The notes: generated by a model not told the origin, from the sequence alone. A stretch of DNA of 41,943 nt from Acidobacteria bacterium RIFCSPLOWO2_02_FULL_65_29 (GCA_001767435.1 MEKT01000118.1:18876-60818), one strand, 5' to 3'. Numbered from the stretch's first letter, positions 8,999 to 17,131 are shown. Made by a program: numbers and translations.

Positions 8999-9655
8999 GG
9001 TCGACTTCGTGTCTTCGCGACGCAGCGACTGCCAGAGGTACCAACACGCCACCGACCGGTACGGACGCCAGGTCTCGCCAATCTGCAGAAGCTTCTTCGG
9101 ATTCGGGCGCTTTCGCAGCCGGTAGAGCCTTTGCACGGCGTTCATGATGCCAAGGTCGCCGACCGGCAGCACGTCGGGCCGATGCAGGCGGAACATCAGG
9201 AACATTTCGGCGGTCCATCGGCCGAATCCCTTGACGGCCGTCAGCCGTTCAACGACGGCTTCATCGCTCAGCAGGTCGAGATCGTCGAGCTGGAGCCGTC
9301 CGTCGCTGAGGCGCGCCGAAAGATCGCGCATGTACGCGAGCTTCTGTCCGCTGAGGCCAACGCCGCGGAGGGTCTGGTCCTCGAGCCGATCGAGCCCGGG
9401 CGCGGTGATGAGAGCGCCCGGAAAGAGCGCGGCAAACCGCGCGAAGATCGTCGCGGCCGCTTTGCTCGAGAGCTGCTGCCCGACAATGGCTCGCGCCAGC
9501 GCGGTCAGGTGATCGGGCTGCTGGCGGCTGGCGAGGCCGCAGGGCCCAATCTGCTTGATGGTCCGGCCGAGCACTGGATCGCGCCTCATGAGCAGGCGCC
9601 GCGCCCGCACGTAGTCGTCGGGTGTGAGAGACGGGGGAGCGCTCACGCCGGGCAC
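8987..9655 (-). CDS. DNA-3-methyladenine glycosylase II (AlkA-like, HhH-GPD)
   Basis: Base-excision glycosylase removing alkylated purines. About 222 residues from GTG 9655; GTG 9646 is equally possible. The helix-hairpin-helix GPD core reads LTAVKGFGRWTAEMFLMF, and the catalytic aspartate lies in VLPVGDLGIMNAV, preceded by LARAIVGQQLSSKAAATIF. The AlkA N-terminal TBP-like domain is absent, as in short fungal or archaeal-type enzymes. A longer in-frame ORF to 9760 crosses the -10 hexamer at 9730-9735 and is disfavoured. Final residues (KSTVNR) are encoded by the spacer repeat. Confidence 0.85.
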   Translation of the reverse strand: MPGVSAPPSLTPDDYVRARRLLMRRDPVLGRTIKQIGPCGLASRQQPDHLTALARAIVGQQLSSKAAATIFARFAALFPGALITAPGLDRLEDQTLRGVGLSGQKLAYMRDLSARLSDGRLQLDDLDLLSDEAVVERLTAVKGFGRWTAEMFLMFRLHRPDVLPVGDLGIMNAVQRLYRLRKRPNPKKLLQIGETWRPYRSVACWYLWQSLRREDTKSTVNR

Positions 9656-9729
9656 ACGATTCGGGACGCGAGACCGTGCGCGTTGGGTGGACGCAATTGG
9701 AGGATCCGAGCGGGAGTCACCTGAGGCTG

Positions 9730-9737
9730 AGTATATT
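9730..9737. promoter_or_regulatory. Back-to-back -10 elements for glycosylase and CoA transferase
   Basis: The eight bases agtatatt contain TATACT on the minus strand (9730-9735) and TATATT on the plus strand (9732-9737). They lie in the only AT-rich spot between the divergent genes, so a shared bidirectional promoter core is likely. Confidence 0.5.
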
Positions 9738-9774
9738 AGCAGCCGGTGGCTCGACCACACGCCTTCAGGCCTCT

Positions 9775-10953
9775 ATGACGCCTCTACATGGAATCATGGT
9801 GCTCGACCTCACCCGGGTGCTCTCGGGCCCGTACTGCACGATGCTCCTGGCCGATATGGGCGCCCGCGTCATCAAAGTCGAGCAGCCAGGCAAAGGCGAC
9901 GACACACGGGCCTGGGGGCCCCCATTCCTTCAAGAAGAGAGCGCGTACTTCCTCAGCATCAACCGCAACAAAGAGAGCGTGACGATCGACTTCAAGCAGA
10001 CGGAAGGCCGTGCGGTTCTCGATCGGCTGATCGCGAAATCAGACGTCGTCGTCGAGAACTTCCGCCCCGGCACGCTCAGAAAGCTCGGGCTCGACTACGC
10101 GTCGCTGGCTCCGCGCTACCCGACGCTCGTGTACTGTTCCGTCTCGGGCTTCGGCCACAGCGGGCCGCGCGAAGGGGAGGCCGGATACGACGCCGTCATG
10201 CAGGCCGAGGGCGGGCTGATGAGCATCACGGGCGCAGCCGACGGTCCACCGTTCCGGCTGGGGGTCGCGATTGCGGACATCGTGTCGGGCATGTTCGCCG
10301 CCCAGGGCGTGACGGCGGCGCTCTTCGCTCGCGACCGAACCGGTGCCGGCCAGGCGGTCGACATCGCGATGCTCGATTCGGTTGCAGCGTTGTTGACGTA
10401 CCAGGCGGGAATCTATTTCGCCACCGGCACGGCGCCGACGCGAATGGGGAACCGGCACCCGACGATCGCGCCGTACGAGACGTTTCGCGCATCCGACGGA
10501 GATTTCGTGATTGCGGTCGGGAACGACGGGCAATGGCGGCGCTTCTGTGAGGCGACCGGGTTTCCCCTGGACACGCGCTTCGCGACGAACCGGCAGCGCG
10601 TGACGGCGTACGCCGAGCTCAAGCCGCTTCTCGACGCGCGCTTGGGCACCGGCACGCGGTCGCATTGGATCGAGGCGCTGGGCGCGGCCGGCGTGCCGTG
10701 TGGATCCGTTCGCGATCTCGACGAGCTCTTCGCCGACCCTCAAGTGGAAGCACGGTCGATGACGGCTGAGGTCGAACACGCGACCATCGGCGCGCTGCGG
10801 GTGCTGGGCACGCCGCTCAAGTTGTCGGGCACGCCCCCCTCGGTCCGCACCGCGCCACCGACGCTCGGCCAGCACACCGAGGCCGTACTCACGCGGGACC
10901 TTGGTCTGACCGCCGAGGATGTGGCGGCGCTTCGCGCGAAGGGTGTTGTGTAA
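9775..10953 (+). CDS. CaiB/BaiF family class III CoA transferase
   Basis: Transfers CoA between carboxylic acids through an aspartyl-CoA intermediate; the substrate is unknown. It is 392 residues from ATG 9775. The N-terminus GIMVLDLTRVLSGPYCTMLL and ADMGARVIKVEQPGKGDDTR are hallmark text. The catalytic Asp is Asp168 in GVAIADIVSG. An earlier in-frame ATG at 9676 would precede the promoter region and is rejected. The stop TAA overlaps the ATG of the next gene by 1 bp. Confidence 0.92.
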   Translation: MTPLHGIMVLDLTRVLSGPYCTMLLADMGARVIKVEQPGKGDDTRAWGPPFLQEESAYFLSINRNKESVTIDFKQTEGRAVLDRLIAKSDVVVENFRPGTLRKLGLDYASLAPRYPTLVYCSVSGFGHSGPREGEAGYDAVMQAEGGLMSITGAADGPPFRLGVAIADIVSGMFAAQGVTAALFARDRTGAGQAVDIAMLDSVAALLTYQAGIYFATGTAPTRMGNRHPTIAPYETFRASDGDFVIAVGNDGQWRRFCEATGFPLDTRFATNRQRVTAYAELKPLLDARLGTGTRSHWIEALGAAGVPCGSVRDLDELFADPQVEARSMTAEVEHATIGALRVLGTPLKLSGTPPSVRTAPPTLGQHTEAVLTRDLGLTAEDVAALRAKGVV

Positions 10954-11378
10954 TGGAGATATCCGAGGTCAGGAAACGACTGCTTCACACGATGGAACGC
11001 GCACGGCGCGCGGCCGCCGAGCGGCGCGCGCGCGTCGACCAGGCCTCGCGCGACTACGACGACTTTCTCGAGCGGATTGCCGCGCCGCTCTTCCACCAGG
11101 CGGCCGCCGCGCTCAAAGCCGAGGGGTACATCTTCAACGTGTTCACGCCGGGCGGCAGCGTGCGGCTGATGTCGGAGCGCGCGGCCGAGGACTACATCGA
11201 GATCGCGCTCGACGCCTCGGGTCCGGAGCCGATCGTCGTCGGCCACAGCAGCCGCATCCGCGGCCGGCGGGTCCTCGAATCCGAGCGCCCGATTGCCGAC
11301 GTCGCGATTCGGGACCTGACCGATGAGCACGTGCTGCAGTTTGTATTGGAAGAGATCGCGCCCTTCGTCGAGCGCTGA
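10953..11378 (+). CDS. Conserved small protein of unknown function coupled to CoA transferase
   Basis: Not recognised. It is 141 residues: an Arg/Ala-rich helix that looks coiled-coil-prone (residues 1-45), then a compact alpha/beta-looking half with YIFNVFTPGGSVRLM and YIEIALDASGPEPIVVGHSS. No signal peptide, membrane segment or cysteines. The start overlaps the upstream stop (TAATG), implying translational coupling. Composition and codon use match its neighbours, so it is probably a real cytosolic gene. Confidence 0.75.
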   Translation: MEISEVRKRLLHTMERARRAAAERRARVDQASRDYDDFLERIAAPLFHQAAAALKAEGYIFNVFTPGGSVRLMSERAAEDYIEIALDASGPEPIVVGHSSRIRGRRVLESERPIADVAIRDLTDEHVLQFVLEEIAPFVER

Positions 11379-11388
11379 TCGGGGCTCA

Positions 11389-11423
11389 CGACTAACGACT
11401 ATCGACTAACGACTATCGACTAT
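11389..11423. repeat. Five acgacta/tcgacta heptamers
   Basis: Perfect 7-bp period for 35 bp. It lies between the convergent ends of the small unknown gene and the PilT-like gene, and its last bases form the PilT-like stop codon (11420-11422). Confidence 0.85.
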
Positions 11424-13501
11424 GCCGGTCTCTCGATGAGCGACGTGTCCAGACCGTACCGCTTGAGCAGCGCCAGGAAACCCGCGCGATCCGCGGCCCG
11501 GTAGTACGCCTCGCGGACGTCAACCAGACCGTTCTGGACGTAGCCGACGAGCGCGTCGTTGAGCGGTGTCATCCCGTACGGCCGGCCACCCTCGATCGCC
11601 AGCGGCAGCTGCGAGGTCTTACCCTCGGCGAGCACGCTCCGCACGGCCGGCGTATTCAGCAGCACTTCTCGGGCCGCGACGCGGCCGCCGGTTGTCCTGC
11701 GGAGCAGAACCTGCGCAACGACGCCGCGAAGGTTCTGAGCAAGCGACAGCTGCACCTGCCGCCGGTACTCGGGCGGGTGCAAGTCGATGATGCGATCGAC
11801 AGCATCGGCCGCACTGTGCGCCGGGAAGCCGCCAATCACGAGCTGGCCGGAGGCTGCGGCGTCGAGCGCCAGGTTGATCAACCCGGGCGTCCGCACCTCC
11901 TGGAGCACCAGGACGTCGGGATCCTCCCGAAGCGAGGCGCGCGCCACCGCCAGCATCTCGTCGGTGCCGCCCCGCACTTCGCGCTGGCTCACGAAGGATC
12001 CGATGCGCTCGTGCACCGCGGTGATCTCACGCTCGATCGTGATCACGTGGTCGCGGCGCGTGCGGTTGATGAGATCGACGAGCCCCGACATCAGCGTGCG
12101 CTTGCCGCTCGAGCGCGGTCCGGCGACGAGCAGCAATCCCTCCGGCTCGATCGCGAGCGCCTGGATCTCTCGCGAGAGACCCAGCTGCTCCGCGGTGACC
12201 ATCCGCATCGGCATGAGGCGGAAGACGCCGCCCGAGCCTCGATGATCGCGGAAGCTCATGCAGCGGACGCGGCCCACATCGGGCAGATCGCAAATCCACT
12301 CGCTCGCGACGCCGGTGCGGAGCGCCTCGGCGTTGCGCTCCGGCATGAGCGTCAGCAGCAGCGCTTCGACGTCGTTGGGACCGAGGACCGGTGCGCCGTC
12401 GATCGTGTGGATGTCGCCGTCGACGCGGATCGAGGGACGCGACGCCGACGACAGATACAGTGTCGACGCCCCGCGAGCCGCGGCCAGGCGCAACAAGGTG
12501 TCGAGGCCCGCGAGGGCGTCGCCAGTCAGCCGCGGGGGCGCGTCGGGGCGGATGGCACTGCGCGCCAGCGGCAGCACGACGCCGGGCTGCGCAAACGGAG
12601 TCTGAGGTCCAAACGGAGCGGCGGCCTGCGGCGGCGGCGGTGGCGGAACGGCGACCGGCCGTTGCACGGGAACCGACGGCGCTGGCGGCGCGAGAGGTGG
12701 CACCGCAGGCGGCGCGAACCGCACCGGCGGTGGCGCCGCCATGGGAGCCGGTGGCCTGGCGACGACCGGCGTCACCGGGGCTTGCGCGCGCGGCGCAGGC
12801 GGCGGCGCCAGGGGTGCGACGGCCGGAGCCACAAACTGCGCCGGAGCCGCCGGTTCGGCGGCCGCCGCGGTCTCAGCTCGAAGCTTCGTGACCAGACCGG
12901 CCAGGGCGTCCGCCGAAGCGTCGCGCGGCGGCGGCGCGATGACTGGTAACTTCAGGGTCGGCTGGATCGTGGGCTGCGGCGCTTCCGGCGCCGGCGCTTG
13001 CCGGGCTGCAGAAGCGACCGGCGGCGCCGATGCCACCGGCGGCGCGGCCGGCGCGTGGCTCCAGAGTTGGGCGCTGTCCGGTACTTCGAGGCCATCGACG
13101 TCCGGGGCCGCCACGTGAGCAACCGCTTCCGCGGCTGGCGGAGCGATCGGCTCGACAGACTCCGCCGGCGCGCTTCCATCGACCGCCACGCTGCGACGGC
13201 GGATCTCGGCCCACAAATCATCGCCGCCACGGGCGGCCACCACGGTGAAATGCTCGCCAGGAAACTCGACGATGGGCGGCAGCTCGAACTGCGCCGCGCC
13301 AAATTCGTCGAGCGCGCGCTGCGACTCGATCGGCAGAAGCTCGTTGACGATGCCATTGACCGCGTCGAACGTCAGGCCTCGAGTCGCGAGATCCACCTGG
13401 CCGGTCGCGGTGACGATGTACGGCTTCTCGCCGACGTGCAAGACGAGCGCTTCGCCGTCGGTTGTGATGATCGCCTGGAGAAGCGACGGTACGAGACTCA
13501 T
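11420..13501 (-). CDS. PilT-like secretion/retraction ATPase, degenerate, with long Pro/Ala linker
   Basis: Homologue of the type IV pilus retraction ATPases. It is 693 residues, almost twice the usual PilT. An unrecognised N-terminal domain (1-125) is followed by a Pro/Ala-rich linker (about 125-325), then a PilT-like N2/ATPase region. The Walker A is GPRSSGKRT, with Arg where Ser/Thr should coordinate magnesium. The Asp box is ITIEREIT instead of ITIEDPIE, the Walker B region reads LREDPDVLVLQEVRTP (Gly to Gln) and the His box is GGFPAHS instead of GTLHTNS. It probably has altered or no ATP hydrolysis and may be a regulatory subunit. It follows an unknown 145-residue gene by 27 bp. No pilin genes are nearby. 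Confidence 0.85.
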   Translation of the reverse strand: MSLVPSLLQAIITTDGEALVLHVGEKPYIVTATGQVDLATRGLTFDAVNGIVNELLPIESQRALDEFGAAQFELPPIVEFPGEHFTVVAARGGDDLWAEIRRRSVAVDGSAPAESVEPIAPPAAEAVAHVAAPDVDGLEVPDSAQLWSHAPAAPPVASAPPVASAARQAPAPEAPQPTIQPTLKLPVIAPPPRDASADALAGLVTKLRAETAAAAEPAAPAQFVAPAVAPLAPPPAPRAQAPVTPVVARPPAPMAAPPPVRFAPPAVPPLAPPAPSVPVQRPVAVPPPPPPQAAAPFGPQTPFAQPGVVLPLARSAIRPDAPPRLTGDALAGLDTLLRLAAARGASTLYLSSASRPSIRVDGDIHTIDGAPVLGPNDVEALLLTLMPERNAEALRTGVASEWICDLPDVGRVRCMSFRDHRGSGGVFRLMPMRMVTAEQLGLSREIQALAIEPEGLLLVAGPRSSGKRTLMSGLVDLINRTRRDHVITIEREITAVHERIGSFVSQREVRGGTDEMLAVARASLREDPDVLVLQEVRTPGLINLALDAAASGQLVIGGFPAHSAADAVDRIIDLHPPEYRRQVQLSLAQNLRGVVAQVLLRRTTGGRVAAREVLLNTPAVRSVLAEGKTSQLPLAIEGGRPYGMTPLNDALVGYVQNGLVDVREAYYRAADRAGFLALLKRYGLDTSLIERPA

Positions 13502-13528
13502 CCCCGTAAAGTCTCGGTTCGAACGGGG

Positions 13529-13966
13529 TTAGGCTTTAACACCCGGCTTCAGTGCGCCCATCTCGTAGACGCGCACGAGCTCGACCAGCTTGTACCCCCG
13601 TGTCTGGTAGGGCGGGATGATCCGTTCGGTTCTGAGGTACTGAAGCATGCTTTCGTCGGCGTAGTCGCACGCGCCTATCGCTGACATCGCGGCCAGCGCC
13701 TGCTCGAGGCCCTCCATCGTCATCGCTTTGTCGCTGACGACCCGCGTCATTGGCAGGACGCCGAATCGTCGTCCGGGCTCCTGGCGCGAGACGACCGCAA
13801 ACTTGACGAAGATTTCGTTGCTGATGAAGTTGTAATCGGCCTCCGATCGGCTGGCCGGCGCGTCCTCGACGCGGACGAGCTCGACCGCCTTCAGCTGCTG
13901 CAGATGATCGATCAACGCCTGCGTAAAGGCACCCTCGCCCGACCACTTCGAAACATCAAGATTCAT
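13529..13966 (-). CDS. Conserved protein of unknown function upstream of PilT-like gene
   Basis: Not recognised. It is 145 residues, soluble, with no signal or membrane segment. Text includes ADYNFISNEIFVKFAVV, FGVLPMTRVVSDKAMTMEGLEQAL and RTERIIPPYQTRGYKLVELV. It reads like a mixed alpha/beta domain. ATG 13966 is close to the repeat region that fills the upstream spacer. The 27-bp gap to the PilT-like gene, same strand, suggests one transcript and a functional pair. Confidence 0.75.
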   Translation of the reverse strand: MNLDVSKWSGEGAFTQALIDHLQQLKAVELVRVEDAPASRSEADYNFISNEIFVKFAVVSRQEPGRRFGVLPMTRVVSDKAMTMEGLEQALAAMSAIGACDYADESMLQYLRTERIIPPYQTRGYKLVELVRVYEMGALKPGVKA

Positions 13967-13977
13967 AAGAGCCTGAA

Positions 13978-14210
13978 TTTGAGGATTTGAGGATTTGAGG
14001 ATTTGGCGAGAATCATCCTCACATTCGCCTCACATTCTCCCCTTCTCAAGAATCCTCAAGTCCTCGCAAATCCTCGAGTCCCCAGTCCCCAAGTCCCCAA
14101 ATTCCCAAATTCTCAGATTCTCAGATTCTCAGATTCTCAGATTCTCAGATTCTCAGATTCTCAGATTCTCAAATCCTCAAATCCTCAATTCCTCAATTCC
14201 TCAAATTCAG
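13978..14210. repeat. Octamer repeat region with opposing arms
   Basis: Three tttgagga octamers (13978-14001) face a long array containing seven perfect attctcag octamers (14109-14164) and degenerate atcctcaa units up to and into the ubiE stop (14185). tttgagga and tcctcaaa are reverse complements, so a long imperfect hairpin is possible. No gene is seen in the 218-bp gap. Confidence 0.85.
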
Positions 14211-14922
14211 ATTTCCTGTATCCCTGGTGGATAGCCATCAACCCGCCGAGCACCCGGTGGTGCCGCACGCGCGAGAACCCGCGCTGCTCCATCAACCATG
14301 CCACGCCCGCCGCGCCCGGATACCGGCGGATGGACGCCGGGATATAGCGGTAGGTATCCGGATCGCGGTGGAGGATCCATCCGAGCACGCTGCCAACGAG
14401 GGCGAGGTAGGCGAGATACCAGAAGCGGACGAAGGCGTTTGCCGGGCGGTCGAAGTCGAGGGAAAGCGCCTGGCCCCCCGGCTTGAGCACACGGGCGATT
14501 TCATCGATCGCGACGCCGAGATCGGGCACGTTTCTCAGCCCGTAACCGGTGGTCACGAGATCGAACGACCCCGAGGCAAACGGGAGCGCGGTCATGTCAC
14601 CCACAAGGAAGAAGGGTGACGGCCCCTGACCGGCCTTGCGCCTCGCCAGCTCGATCATTCGCCAGGTGAGGTCGAGCGCGACGACCCGGGCGTGACGAGC
14701 ACCAACGACAAATGCGATGTCGCCGGTGCCGGTGGCGAGGTCGAGCGCACGGGTGCCTGGTCCTGGCGCCGCGAGGTCGACCAGGCGGCGTTTCCAGCGG
14801 CGGTCCTGGCCGTAGGACAGCAGCACGGTGATGAGATCGTACCGATCGGCAATCGTCGCAAAAAGGGTTCGAACATAGCGGCGCTTGCCCTCGAGCGTCG
14901 CGATGGCTTCGTGGATGGACAT
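14185..14922 (-). CDS. ubiE: Demethylmenaquinone/ubiquinone methyltransferase UbiE (MenG)
   Basis: SAM-dependent C-methyltransferase of quinone synthesis. It is 245 residues from ATG 14922. SAM motif I is LDLATGTGDIAFVV; the UbiE-type text DRYDLITVLLSYGQDRRWKR precedes it and GYGLRNVPDLGVAIDEIARVLKPGG follows. The in-frame extension to 14970 lacks family similarity. The last seven residues (EFEELRN) are encoded by the spacer octamer repeat. Menaquinone versus ubiquinone cannot be told from the sequence. Confidence 0.92.
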   Translation of the reverse strand: MSIHEAIATLEGKRRYVRTLFATIADRYDLITVLLSYGQDRRWKRRLVDLAAPGPGTRALDLATGTGDIAFVVGARHARVVALDLTWRMIELARRKAGQGPSPFFLVGDMTALPFASGSFDLVTTGYGLRNVPDLGVAIDEIARVLKPGGQALSLDFDRPANAFVRFWYLAYLALVGSVLGWILHRDPDTYRYIPASIRRYPGAAGVAWLMEQRGFSRVRHHRVLGGLMAIHQGYRKSEFEELRN

Positions 14923-14964
14923 ACTGTTGCCAATGGACAGCTCGCGCGTGATCGCGAGCCCGAC

Positions 14965-15050
14965 AGTCAACAGTCAACCGTCGACAGTTCACAGTCGAAC
15001 GTTGCTGCCTGCCGACTGTCAACTGTGGACTGTCAACTGTCAACTGACAG
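14965..15050. repeat. acagtcaa-type repeats forming a large inverted repeat
   Basis: acagtcaacagtcaac-type units (14965-14990) are answered by gactgtcaactgt-type units (15014-15045). They fill the spacer between the divergent ubiE and dtxR-like genes and abut the candidate dtxR promoter. Confidence 0.7.
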
Positions 15051-15052
15051 GC

Positions 15053-15058
15053 GATAAT
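15053..15058 (+). promoter_or_regulatory. -10 box (GATAAT) just before the DtxR-like gene
   Basis: GATAAT with CTGTCA as a weak -35 at 15030-15035 (17-bp spacing). The predicted transcript start is at or next to ATG 15065, so the mRNA would be leaderless. The -35 falls in the spacer repeat. Confidence 0.5.
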
Positions 15059-15064
15059 ATCCCC

Positions 15065-15748
15065 ATGCTGCCGTCGAGCACGGTCGAGAACTATTTGAAG
15101 GCCATCTACCACGGCCAGTCGCTGCTGCGCGCTGGCGCGAGACTGGTGCCGATGGGCCAGGTGGCGCAGGCGCTGAACGTCACGCCGGGGACAGCGACGA
15201 CCATGGTCAAGGCGCTGGCCGAATCGGGACTCGCCGAGTATGAGCCGTACAGCGGCGTGCGATTGACGAGCGCTGGCGAGAAGCTCGCCGTGCTCGTCCT
15301 GAGGCGCCACCGTCTCGTTGAGCTGTTTCTCGTACAGGTGATGGGGATGAGCTGGGCCGAAGTGCACGACGAGGCCGAGCAGCTCGAGCACGTCGTCTCG
15401 GAGCGCTTGATCGAACGCATCGACGAGATGCTCGGCCATCCGACGCACGATCCACACGGCGATCCCATTCCGAGCCCCGAAGGAACGATCACCGCGCCCG
15501 ATTTCGACAGCCTGCTGACGTGTCCGATGGGGACGCCCCTTCGGGTGACGCGGGTGGCGGATCAGGATCCCGCGTTTCTCCGGTTCATCGAGAGCAACGG
15601 GTTGAAGCCGGGGCAGCCCGTGGAAGTGGAAACGCGCGACGCCGCAGCCGACTCGGTCCGGCTGCGTGGGCGCGATCGCGCGCCGGTGACGATTGGAGCC
15701 CGGGCCGCGTCGAAGCTGCTCGTGGAAGTCGATCGAACGCGGTCCTGA
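15065..15748 (+). CDS. DtxR/MntR-family metal-dependent transcriptional regulator
   Basis: Iron- or manganese-sensing repressor. It is 227 residues. Winged helix: STVENYLKAIYHG, then VAQALNVTPGTATTMVKALAESGL and the wing GVRLTSAGEKLA. The dimerisation/metal domain has HRLVELFLVQVMGMSWAEVHDEAEQLEHVVSERLIERIDE, with His/Glu metal ligands, followed by HPTHDPHGDPIP. A C-terminal SH3-like FeoA domain spans about 150-225. The 227-residue three-domain form resembles DtxR/IdeR more than the short MntR. Target genes are not visible nearby; the metal is undetermined. Confidence 0.9.
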   Translation: MLPSSTVENYLKAIYHGQSLLRAGARLVPMGQVAQALNVTPGTATTMVKALAESGLAEYEPYSGVRLTSAGEKLAVLVLRRHRLVELFLVQVMGMSWAEVHDEAEQLEHVVSERLIERIDEMLGHPTHDPHGDPIPSPEGTITAPDFDSLLTCPMGTPLRVTRVADQDPAFLRFIESNGLKPGQPVEVETRDAAADSVRLRGRDRAPVTIGARAASKLLVEVDRTRS

Positions 15749-15787
15749 ATCCCCCGAAATGCCGGCCGTCCGGCTCGATCGGCTGCC

Positions 15788-15824
15788 TGGGGTCAGAGTG
15801 GGGTCAGACCCCACTCTGACCCCA
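15788..15824. terminator. 37-bp perfect palindrome between convergent genes
   Basis: The 18-bp arm at 15788-15805 is the exact reverse complement of 15807-15824 around one central base. Built from the tandem element GGGGTCAGAGT. It covers the last codons and stop of the leftward phosphatase gene and lies 40 bp beyond the DtxR-like stop. It could terminate transcription both ways, but no T-tract is present. It resembles dispersed REP-like palindromes. Confidence 0.65.
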
Positions 15825-16526
15825 CAGCACGGTCAACAGATCGGCTGGCGCCTCGACCATATGATCCGTCTCGCCAAGATCCTCCGTTGGCACGCCTTCG
15901 AAACCAAAACCGTAGCCAGCCAGGCACATGTGCGAGCCGGCGGCGCGCGCCGTGCGCCAGTCGATGAGCGAGTCGCCGACGAGCACCGTCTCAGCCGGGG
16001 TGACCCCGGCTGCGGCGACCAGGTGGAGAAGCCCAGCCGCCTGGGGCTTGCGGGGAAACGGTCCGTCGCCGCCGACGACGCGGGCGGGCGGAAAGTGATG
16101 GCCAAGACCAAGTCCGTCGAGAATGTGTCTCGCCGCGGCCAGCGGCTTGTTCGTGAGCACGGCGAGCGGCGCGCGCGCGGCGAGCGCAGTGAGCACGTCT
16201 GGGATCTGCGGGTACGGCCGTGTGAACTTCAGCAGCCGGCTGTTGTAGATCGCAAGGAACCGCGGGAGCGCGTCGGCTGGCTGCGCGCAACCAGCGGTCG
16301 CAAACGCGCGCTCGACGAGCCGAGCGGCGCCGTCGCCCACCATGCGGCCAATGACGTCCTCCGGCAGCGGACCGCGACCGCACTCGGCAAGGAGCGAATT
16401 GGCAGACTCGGCAAGGTCGCGGCGCGAATCCACCAGCGTTCCATCGAGATCGAACACCAGCAGGCGGAAGGTGGAATTTGAAGATTTGAGGATTTGAGGA
16501 TCTGAGGATTTGGCAAGGGGGTTCAC
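15804..16526 (-). CDS. gph: HAD-superfamily phosphoglycolate phosphatase
   Basis: Haloacid-dehalogenase-type phosphatase, probably acting on 2-phosphoglycolate. Motif I FDLDGTLVDSRRDLAES (nucleophile Asp), motif II VLTNKP, motif III Lys in FPRKPQAAG and motif IV VGDSLIDWRTARAAG are all present. About 240 residues from GTG 16526, which has GAGG upstream; TTG 16550 is an alternative. The segment before motif I (KSSDPQILKSSNS) is encoded by the octamer spacer repeat and may not be translated. The C-terminus is encoded by one arm of the 37-bp palindrome. Confidence 0.87.
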   Translation of the reverse strand: MNPLAKSSDPQILKSSNSTFRLLVFDLDGTLVDSRRDLAESANSLLAECGRGPLPEDVIGRMVGDGAARLVERAFATAGCAQPADALPRFLAIYNSRLLKFTRPYPQIPDVLTALAARAPLAVLTNKPLAAARHILDGLGLGHHFPPARVVGGDGPFPRKPQAAGLLHLVAAAGVTPAETVLVGDSLIDWRTARAAGSHMCLAGYGFGFEGVPTEDLGETDHMVEAPADLLTVLWGQSGV

Positions 16527-16590
16527 GGCAAGGCCTCGTACAATTCTCAAATCCTCAAATCCTCAAATCCTCAAATCCTCAAATTCCGCT
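16474..16590. repeat. tttgagga / tcctcaaa octamer inverted repeat
   Basis: Octamers of gatttgag type (16474-16512) and reversed aatcctca units (16542-16586) flank the proposed start of the HAD gene and reach the queD stop (16592). It is the same unit family as at 13978 and 16998. Confidence 0.8.
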
Positions 16591-16591
16591 G

Positions 16592-16993
16592 TCATTCGCT
16601 GTACTCCGCGAACGAGGTTGGGGTCTCCCACACCTTGACGCGCACGACGGGAAGCTCCTGGCTACGTGCGTAGTCGTAGATGAGCCGGGCAATCCGCTCG
16701 ACGGTCGGATTGCTGTCGAGCAGATACAGCGGCTCGCCCAGGCTCTGTAGCGGCGCGACGAGCGGGTCGTCGTGCCGAAGCACCATCTTGTGATCCAGCT
16801 CGCGATCGATCCAGCCTTTGACGATCCGCTTGATATCGCTGAAGTCGCACACCATGTTGCGGTTATCCAGCCGATCGGTCCGAACCTCTACTTCGGCGAC
16901 AGCGTTGTGGCCGTGCGGGTGCTTGCAGATCCCGTCGTAGTCCAGCAGTCGATGCCCGTAACAGAAGTCGATGCGCTTGGTCACTGAATACAT
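16592..16993 (-). CDS. queD: 6-carboxy-5,6,7,8-tetrahydropterin synthase QueD
   Basis: Converts 7,8-dihydroneopterin triphosphate to carboxytetrahydropterin, the first committed step of preQ0/queuosine synthesis. It is 133 residues. Zinc ligands His14 (CYGHRL), His27 and His29 (CKHPHGHN), catalytic Cys23, DHKMVL, NPTVERIA and VWETPTSFAEY are all visible. It is divergent from queC across a repeat-filled spacer, supporting the deazapurine assignment over a eukaryotic-type PTPS. Confidence 0.93.
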   Translation of the reverse strand: MYSVTKRIDFCYGHRLLDYDGICKHPHGHNAVAEVEVRTDRLDNRNMVCDFSDIKRIVKGWIDRELDHKMVLRHDDPLVAPLQSLGEPLYLLDSNPTVERIARLIYDYARSQELPVVRVKVWETPTSFAEYSE

Positions 16994-16997
16994 AAGG

Positions 16998-17127
16998 CTC
17001 GAATTTGAGGATTTGAGGATTTGAGGATTTGAGGATTTGAGGATTTGGCGAAATCTTCGAATTTGAGTATCTCAGGATACTTCAAATAAAATCCTCACAT
17101 CCTCAAATCCTCCAATCCTCAAATCTC
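16998..17127. repeat. Octamer inverted repeat between queD and queC
   Basis: Five gatttgag octamers (17001-17047) are answered by atcctcaa-type units (17090-17124), with a smaller pair (gagtatctcaggatact) in the middle. It fills the whole divergent spacer and runs to within 8 bp of the queC start, leaving no room for a conventional promoter outside the repeats. Confidence 0.82.
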
Positions 17128-17131
17128 GGGT

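Noticed and set aside
11777-12949. Plus-strand ORF opposite the PilT-like gene, and similar long ORFs opposite argH, argG, nagA and the sigma-54 gene
   Set aside because: All are antisense shadows with low-complexity Arg-rich translations and no recognisable domains.
13978-17127. CRISPR-like arrays in the octamer repeat regions
   Set aside because: Units are 7-8 bp with no spacers; no cas genes are present. They are simple tandem repeats.
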